Shown here piece by piece: positions 33,610 to 38,426 of a DNA stretch of 38,426 nucleotides. Under the pieces are notes generated by a model. The model saw only the letters and a program-made list of their open reading frames with translations, was not told where the DNA came from and ran no database searches. Source of the DNA: TMED69 sp964642505. Lineage in GTDB: Bacteria > Pseudomonadota > Gammaproteobacteria > Ga0077536. Each line of letters starts with the position of its first letter. Within the stretch, counting starts at the first letter, position 1. The DNA lies in NCBI GenBank assembly GCA_964642505.1, contig CAZXQY010000014.1, positions 1 through 38,426 on the forward strand, in the 5' to 3' direction. A program made the translations under genes and the position numbers.

Positions 33610-33882
33610 TTAATTTTCATCCGGTGCGACGGTCGACATAGACAAGGCGTGGATATCAGACTCCATAAGATCGGCTAGAGCTTTATATACTAGTCTTTGC
33701 CTGCTTATTTGGGAAAGTCCAGCGAATTTTTGGGAAACGACAAGAATTCTGAAGTGGCCTTTGCCAGATTCTGCACCCGCATGTCCGATATGGAGATCAC
33801 TTTCGTCGTATATTTCTAATTTGGTGGGGGACAGCTGATTTTCTAATGTGGATCTTATCAAATTCAGGCGGTTGTTTGACAT
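33610..33882 (-). CDS. BolA family protein
   Basis: Small BolA-fold protein that typically partners monothiol glutaredoxins in iron-sulfur handling or acts as a stress regulator. Recognised by IYDESDLHIGHAG, GHFRILVVSQKFAG, the helix SRQRLVYKALADLM and the closing DIHALSM. The frame is open to GTG 33906, but ATG 33882 (MSNNRLNLIR) matches the usual BolA start, giving 90 aa. BolA proper and the IbaG subtype differ subtly; this one looks closer to BolA. It is convergent with aceA and divergent from trpS. Confidence 0.9.
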   Translation of the reverse strand: MSNNRLNLIRSTLENQLSPTKLEIYDESDLHIGHAGAESGKGHFRILVVSQKFAGLSQISRQRLVYKALADLMESDIHALSMSTVAPDEN

Positions 33883-33994
33883 TACGTGTTCTACCGTTTG
33901 TATCACTGATTTTACGTAGATTGGTTAATTTCGCTTATGAGAATAGAGACTAAGTGTCCCCTTTGTTCAACTCAGAGCCACTGGTTTTAAAGGC

Positions 33995-34003
33995 TGCTAT
34001 ACT
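33995..34003 (+). promoter_or_regulatory. Extended -10 promoter candidate for trpS
   Basis: TGC-TATACT (33995-34003) is an extended -10 element with five of six consensus bases. The -35 region is weak, as is usual for extended -10 promoters. The trpS start is 43 bp downstream. I see no trp-leader-like attenuator or T-box. Confidence 0.4.
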
Positions 34004-34046
34004 ACCTACCAGCAAATAAATTTGAAAGAGTATTTATCAAAAATCC

Positions 34047-35258
34047 ATGAGCACTAGTTTAAATCGCAGGGTTTTGTCTGGAATGAGGCCTACCGGAAAT
34101 CTGCATCTAGGGCATTATCATGGTGTCCTAAAAAATTGGATTACGTTGCAGCACGAATACGAGTGTTTCTTTTTTGTGGCGGACTGGCACGCGCTCACTA
34201 CAAGCTATGAGGAGACTAATACGATCAGCAATTCCGTATCGGATATGGTGGCAGATTGGCTTTCGGTGGGCATAAACCCTGGAGAGGCTACTTTATTTGT
34301 ACAATCAAGAGTACCAGAACATGCCGAATTACATCTTTTGCTTTCTATGATAACTCCTGTGAGCTGGCTAGAAAGAGTGCCAAGTTATAAGGATCAGCAA
34401 GAAAGGTTGAAGGAAAAAGATTTGTCAACTTACGGGTTTTTGGGTTATCCCTTGCTTCAAACGGCCGATATTTTGATTTACAAGGCGGGATATGTGCCGG
34501 TGGGAGAGGATCAAGTGGCGCACATTGAAATGTCACGAGAAGTGGCTCGTCGATTTAATTTTCTTTATGGAAGAGATGTAGGGTATGGGGAAAAGGCCGA
34601 AGAAGCTGCTAGGAAAATGGGTAAGCGGAACGCCAAGTTATATTTCCAAATTAGAAAGAATTACCAGGAGGACGGTGACTCAGAAGCATTAGAGCGTGGC
34701 CGGGCTCTTTTGGAATCTCAGCAAAGCATTAGTGTTGGTGATAAAGAGCGTCTATTGGGATACATTGAGGGTGGAGGCAAAGTAATTTTGCCTGAACCTC
34801 AGTCTCTGTTAACGGAAGATTCCAAAATGCCTGGCCTGGATGGGGAAAAAATGTCTAAATCCTACAACAATACAATCGGTATCAGAGAAGAACCCGCTTC
34901 TGTTGAGCAAAAGTTGAAAAGGATGCCGACCGATCCAGCTAGGGTGCGAAGGGCGGATCCTGGAGACCCATCAAACTGTCCTGTTTGGAAATTGCACAAC
35001 GTGTATTCAAATAATGAGGTTAAAGAGTGGGTAGCAGAAGGTTGTAAAAGTGCTACTATCGGTTGTGTCGATTGTAAGGGGCCGTTAATAGACGCTGTCC
35101 TTGAAGAGCAAAGACCTGTTCGGGAAAGAGCCAGGGAATACCTGGAAAACCCTGAGATAATCAGGGCTATTATAGATGAGGGCAGCGATAAAGCTCGAGA
35201 GGTCGCGAGGGACACACTCGAGGAGGTAAAAACCGCTCTTGGACTTAATTATCGATGA
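34047..35258 (+). CDS. trpS: Tryptophanyl-tRNA synthetase, long form
   Basis: Class I synthetase charging tRNA-Trp. The HIGH-type motif is HLGH at 20-23 (TGNLHLGHYHG) and the KMSKS loop is at 268-272 (GEKMSKSY). GEDQ and the substrate helix EMSREVARRFN precede an extra segment of about 70 residues (roughly 176-245), which makes the protein 403 aa against 334 in E. coli. Long TrpRS forms with an insertion here are known in Pseudomonas-like gammaproteobacteria. The downstream genes scpA-scpB-rluB run on the same strand after 39 bp. Confidence 0.96.
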   Translation: MSTSLNRRVLSGMRPTGNLHLGHYHGVLKNWITLQHEYECFFFVADWHALTTSYEETNTISNSVSDMVADWLSVGINPGEATLFVQSRVPEHAELHLLLSMITPVSWLERVPSYKDQQERLKEKDLSTYGFLGYPLLQTADILIYKAGYVPVGEDQVAHIEMSREVARRFNFLYGRDVGYGEKAEEAARKMGKRNAKLYFQIRKNYQEDGDSEALERGRALLESQQSISVGDKERLLGYIEGGGKVILPEPQSLLTEDSKMPGLDGEKMSKSYNNTIGIREEPASVEQKLKRMPTDPARVRRADPGDPSNCPVWKLHNVYSNNEVKEWVAEGCKSATIGCVDCKGPLIDAVLEEQRPVRERAREYLENPEIIRAIIDEGSDKAREVARDTLEEVKTALGLNYR

Positions 35259-35297
35259 CAAATTATATAAGGAACGGCTTGAAACGAAGCGCTTGAG

Positions 35298-36095
35298 ATG
35301 GAAAAGGTGATCGGTGCGGAACATGTCGCGATTGTCGGAGGGCGGCGACTATCGGAAATTCCGAGGGATCTTTATATTCCTCCGGACGGCCTCAGAGTTG
35401 CTTTAGATGACTTTGAAGGTCCTTTGGATCTTCTGTTATATCTGATCAGACGCGAAAATCTAGATATCTCAGAGCTGGCGATAGCACCGATAACCGAACA
35501 GTACATGGGCTATCTAAGCATGATGAAGGAATTGGATGTTAATCTAGCCGCCGAATATCTGGTTATGGCAGCGATCCTAGCAGAAATAAAATCTCGACTG
35601 CTTCTACCGTCTTTGGAAACAGAAATCGAAGAAACGGATCCCAAGGCTGAACTTATTAGACGACTCAAGGTTTACGAGCGATTTAAAAAAGCGTCACTTG
35701 AGTTAGATGCGTTGCCGAGGATGGAAAGGAATTGGTATGAGACGGTAGTTTCTTCCCCTAGGCCTTCTATGCCATTGCCGACTGCTTCAGTGACGGAGTT
35801 AGGGAAGGCTATTACGGAGATTGCTTCTAGATTTAAACTAGCGAAGGCACACTTAATAGGGCGAGAGAAATTTTCGGTGAGCGAGCGGATGAATAAAGTA
35901 CTTGGGTTTTTAAAAACGAAGAGACTTATTTCCTTTAGTCAACTATTTGAAATCAAGGAAGGTCGACCGGGGTTGGTGGTTTCATTGGTGGCTGTTTTAG
36001 AGTTAGCTAAAAATCAGATGGTTTCTGTTTTGCAAAACAAAGATGCTGAAGAGATCTATTTGAAGCGAATTGACCAGGGCGAGAGTTCGGAATGA
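35298..36095 (+). CDS. scpA: Segregation and condensation protein A (kleisin)
   Basis: Kleisin subunit that, with ScpB, bridges the SMC ATPase in chromosome condensation and segregation. The conserved N-terminal block is DDFEGPLDLLLYLIRRENLD, followed by ITEQYMGYL and LVMAAILAEIKSRLLLP. Length is 265 aa. The chosen ATG gives about 35 residues before the conserved block, so a somewhat later start is possible. Its stop overlaps the scpB start by 4 bp (ATGA). No smc gene is in the window. Confidence 0.93.
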   Translation: MEKVIGAEHVAIVGGRRLSEIPRDLYIPPDGLRVALDDFEGPLDLLLYLIRRENLDISELAIAPITEQYMGYLSMMKELDVNLAAEYLVMAAILAEIKSRLLLPSLETEIEETDPKAELIRRLKVYERFKKASLELDALPRMERNWYETVVSSPRPSMPLPTASVTELGKAITEIASRFKLAKAHLIGREKFSVSERMNKVLGFLKTKRLISFSQLFEIKEGRPGLVVSLVAVLELAKNQMVSVLQNKDAEEIYLKRIDQGESSE

Positions 36096-36691
36096 CTAAT
36101 TCCGAAGTAAAGAATGTAGTCGAGGCGATGATATTTGCGTCGGAAGAACCGCTAACCATTAGTCGACTTAGCCGGATGTTATCGGAACAGTTTGAGGTTA
36201 GCTTAAGCGATCTAAAAAATGTTTTAGATAGTTTGAAGTCAGATTATGAGGCTAGGGGTGTGGAGTTGACCGAAACTGCTAGCGGTTTTAGTTTTAAAAC
36301 CAAGGAGATCTATAAAGAAAATTTAGGCATTTTGTGGGAAGGCCGTAAACCTCGCTACACACGGGCTTTCCTGGAAACGATGGCTATAATCGCCTACAAG
36401 CAACCAGTGACAAGAGGCGAGATCGAGGACATCAGAGGAGTTGCAGCTAGCACTTCGATCGTGAGGCAACTTTTAGATAGAGACTGGATAAGACCCGTCG
36501 GGAAGAAGGAGGTGCCGGGTCGGCCCACTTTGTACGGTACTACTAACACTTTTCTAGATTATTTCGGTCTTCGTTCTATAAACGAGCTTCCGGAATTTGA
36601 GGGCGAACTGGTTGAAGACTTGTCTAATTCGACTGTGCAAATCGGCGGTGTTCGGAATCCAGAAGCTCCGCCAGGACAAAGTGGAGATTAG
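36092..36691 (+). CDS. scpB: Segregation and condensation protein B
   Basis: Winged-helix partner of ScpA in the SMC complex. Two winged-helix regions are visible. The conserved motifs are VVEAMIFASEEPL at the start and LETMAIIAYKQPVTRGEIE, then VPGRPTLYGTT in the second domain. Length is 199 aa with a variable polar tail. The ATGA overlap with scpA indicates coupled translation. rluB follows after 42 bp. Confidence 0.95.
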   Translation: MTNSEVKNVVEAMIFASEEPLTISRLSRMLSEQFEVSLSDLKNVLDSLKSDYEARGVELTETASGFSFKTKEIYKENLGILWEGRKPRYTRAFLETMAIIAYKQPVTRGEIEDIRGVAASTSIVRQLLDRDWIRPVGKKEVPGRPTLYGTTNTFLDYFGLRSINELPEFEGELVEDLSNSTVQIGGVRNPEAPPGQSGD

Positions 36692-36733
36692 CAACACAGT
36701 GTGCGAGAGCATTAAAGTGGGTCTCGTTTAACG

Positions 36734-37519
36734 ATGAAAAAAAATAAGTTTAAAGAAAATTCTTGCTCAAATAGTGATCAACAACGGATCCAGAAATATT
36801 TAAGTAGTGTCGGTTCAGGCTCTAGACGGGGTGTGGAAAATCTACTCCGACAGGAAAGGATATTATTGAACGGAAGGTTGGCCCGTCTCGGTGATAGGGT
36901 AAAAGAAGGCGATCGGATTACTATAGATGGTGGTCGGTCCCAACGAGTTAGCTTAAAGCGAGCGTCCCCACGAGTTCTGGCCTACAATAAACCGGTTGGT
37001 CGGATTTGTAGTAGGAGTGAGTCCGAAAGATGGGAGACTGTTCATCAAGATTTGCCGAGGGAAAATGGTTTTCGCTGGATTGGTGTAGGACGATTGGACT
37101 TAAACACAAGCGGATTATTACTTTTCACGACCGACGGCGAACTGGCCAGTCGCCTGATGCATCCCTCGTATCAAATTGATCGAGAATATGCTGTTAGAAT
37201 ATATGGCGAGGTTACCCCTAATAACTTAACAAAATTAACCGGAGGAGTGGAAATAGAAGGGGAGTTATTTAGGTTCAATGACGTTATTAAAGGTAGAGGA
37301 GACGGGGCAAATTGTTGGTACACGTGTGTCGTACAGGCGGGGCGTAATCGAGAGGTTAGACGTCTTTGGGAATCCTTGGGCGTTCAAGTGAGTCGATTGA
37401 TTAGGGTCCGTTTCGCGAACATTTTATTGCCCGTGGATCTTCGCCCAAAAGCTACTGTCGAGCTAGGCGAGCCTTTGGTGAGAGAACTTTGTAATTTAGT
37501 AAATTTGGAAAGGCCTTAA
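36734..37519 (+). CDS. rluB: 23S rRNA pseudouridine synthase RluB
   Basis: Isomerises a uridine of 23S rRNA helix 89 (position 2605 in E. coli). An N-terminal S4 RNA-binding domain (about 18-66; RIQKYLSSVGSGSRR) is joined to an RsuA-type catalytic domain. Catalytic Asp122 lies in GVGRLDLNTSGLLLFTTDG, and GRNREVRRLWESLG is the family's second signature. The scpA-scpB-rluB order is the main reason for choosing RluB over RluE/RluF. Length is 261 aa, a little short for RluB because the basic C-terminal tail is missing. The stop TAA overlaps the tpiA ATG by one base. Confidence 0.9.
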   Translation: MKKNKFKENSCSNSDQQRIQKYLSSVGSGSRRGVENLLRQERILLNGRLARLGDRVKEGDRITIDGGRSQRVSLKRASPRVLAYNKPVGRICSRSESERWETVHQDLPRENGFRWIGVGRLDLNTSGLLLFTTDGELASRLMHPSYQIDREYAVRIYGEVTPNNLTKLTGGVEIEGELFRFNDVIKGRGDGANCWYTCVVQAGRNREVRRLWESLGVQVSRLIRVRFANILLPVDLRPKATVELGEPLVRELCNLVNLERP

Positions 37520-38283
37520 TGATGAGTGGGCGTTTGATAGTTGCGAATTGGAAAATGAACGGTTCTTTGGAACAAATAGCGGAGCTGTTGCCGGCAATCT
37601 GTGACGATGGGATGTCTTCGCTCACTACGGTTATATGCCCACCTGCACCGTATATCCAATTAGTTATCGGATATACAGGAGACTCCTCAATTCTTTTGGG
37701 TGGGCAAAATTGTTCGTCTGAACCGGATGGCGCTTTTACTGGCGAAGTGTCGCCTCAAATGTTAAGAGATGTTGGTTGTCGGTATGTGATTTTGGGTCAC
37801 TCTGAACGAAGGCAGTACTACGGGGAGACCGACGAACTAGTCGCTAGGAAATTGGAAAATGCCCTTGCAGTCGGTTTGATTCCCGTTTGTTGTGTTGGAG
37901 AAACTGGGGAGGAAAGGGAAAAAGGTTTGACGAGACAGGTGATTTCTAGGCAAGTGGATGCGTTGCTTTTGTCGGGCGATAAATTGGAGAAAAAATTGAC
38001 ATCAGGGCTCATTATCGCGTACGAGCCTGTCTGGGCGATAGGAACAGGCCACTCGGCTTCTCCGCAGGAAGTGAGAGAGGTTCTTTTGATGATAAAAGAC
38101 CGTGTAGCTGAAAATAGCACCGCTATTGCCGAGTCTGTAAGGGTGTTGTACGGTGGTAGCGTTAATGATACAAATGCTCGCGAATTATTCGAATTAGCGG
38201 AAATAGAAGGAGCTCTAGTTGGCGGTGCGTCTCTCGACGCTGAATCGTTCAACGAGATTAGAAGGCTTGCGTTGGAAGTCTAG
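37519..38283 (+). CDS. tpiA: Triosephosphate isomerase
   Basis: Interconverts dihydroxyacetone phosphate and glyceraldehyde 3-phosphate in glycolysis and gluconeogenesis. The catalytic residues are visible: Lys12 (NWKMNG), His94 (ILGHSERRQYYGE) and Glu169 (AYEPVWAIGTG). The phosphate-binding YGGSVN and GALVGGASLD close the barrel. Length is 254 aa. Two ATGs stand in tandem (37519 and 37522), and either may be used. It is followed by secG after 25 bp, the standard tpiA-secG order in proteobacteria. Confidence 0.98.
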   Translation: MMSGRLIVANWKMNGSLEQIAELLPAICDDGMSSLTTVICPPAPYIQLVIGYTGDSSILLGGQNCSSEPDGAFTGEVSPQMLRDVGCRYVILGHSERRQYYGETDELVARKLENALAVGLIPVCCVGETGEEREKGLTRQVISRQVDALLLSGDKLEKKLTSGLIIAYEPVWAIGTGHSASPQEVREVLLMIKDRVAENSTAIAESVRVLYGGSVNDTNARELFELAEIEGALVGGASLDAESFNEIRRLALEV

Positions 38284-38308
38284 TGAATTAATGAGGAGAG
38301 GATATTAG

Positions 38309-38426
38309 ATGTCATTTAGTTTCGGGCTGATGCTAACTTTCCAGGTCATCCTGGCTTTGTTCTTGGTTGTAATTATTCTTTTGCAACAAGGGAAGGGGGC
38401 CACTGCAGGGGCTTCCTTTGGCAGTG
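38309..38426 (+). CDS. secG: Protein translocase subunit SecG, 3' end cut by window edge
   Basis: Only the first 39 codons are present. The frame encodes a hydrophobic helix (LTFQVILALFLVVIILL) followed by QQGKGATAGASFGS, the hallmark of SecG, an accessory subunit of the SecYEG channel. A strong GAGGAGAGG ribosome site (38293-38301) lies 7 nt before the ATG. Position after tpiA fits the conserved order. Confidence 0.93.
   Translation, partial: MSFSFGLMLTFQVILALFLVVIILLQQGKGATAGASFGS

Noticed and set aside
33598..33617. Possible terminator after aceA (TAAGT-TATCT-ACTTA then ATTTT)
   Set aside because: The stem is only 5 bp and AT-rich and overlaps the bolA stop; too weak to call.

Overview
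The window looks like a vertically inherited chromosomal segment of a gammaproteobacterium, by eye of moderate, mid-40s GC. Two conserved gene orders support this: tRNA-Leu / tig-clpP-clpX-lon / tRNA-Val-tRNA-Asp / ppiD ... fabI / peptide-type ABC transporter, which resembles Pseudomonas-type synteny, and trpS-scpA-scpB-rluB-tpiA-secG at the right end. I cannot name a genus; an uncultured, probably marine lineage is a guess. I saw no insertion sequence, phage gene, CRISPR array or origin. No stretch longer than 300 bases lacks a gene; the longest gap is 284 bases, between clpS and aceB.

Layout. 1-8.3 kb (+): a 5'-truncated tRNA-Leu, trigger factor, ClpP, ClpX, Lon, two tRNAs and PpiD form a folding and proteolysis block. 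The hupB gene often found between lon and ppiD is absent. 8.3-10.3 kb (-): a dicarboxylate/amino-acid:cation symporter and the enoyl-ACP reductase FabI. 10.4-18.0 kb (+): a complete oligopeptide-type ABC importer (binding protein, two permeases, fused double ATPase) and a MATE efflux protein. 18.0-21.1 kb (-): glutathione reductase, a peroxiredoxin, an isochorismatase-family amidohydrolase and a DUF427 protein. 21.2-25.4 kb: HMG-CoA lyase (+), LpxD (-), a VKOR-thioredoxin fusion, PgpA and a lytic transglycosylase (+). 25.4-30.4 kb (-): ClpS and ClpA followed by a MaoC-like hydratase and IlvD. 30.7-33.6 kb (+): the glyoxylate-shunt pair malate synthase A and isocitrate lyase, then BolA (-). 34.0-38.4 kb (+): TrpRS, ScpA, ScpB, RluB, TpiA and the start of SecG.

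The most notable result is at 19155-19694 (-). A plain ORF scan sees two small fragments, but they form one frame interrupted only by a single TGA. That TGA lies exactly at the peroxidatic cysteine of the peroxiredoxin motif PxxxTxxC, and a hairpin with the geometry of a bacterial SECIS element begins 12 nt downstream. I read this as a selenocysteine-containing, probably exported, peroxiredoxin in a redox gene cluster directly downstream of glutathione reductase. The VKOR-thioredoxin fusion about 4 kb away is a second envelope thiol-redox gene that is atypical for gammaproteobacteria, which usually use DsbB.

Functionally the window joins protein quality control (Tig, ClpXP, ClpAS, Lon, PpiD), envelope biogenesis (LpxD, PgpA, FabI, SecG, lytic transglycosylase), thiol redox control, nutrient uptake and acetyl-CoA/C2 assimilation (HMG-CoA lyase, AceA, AceB).
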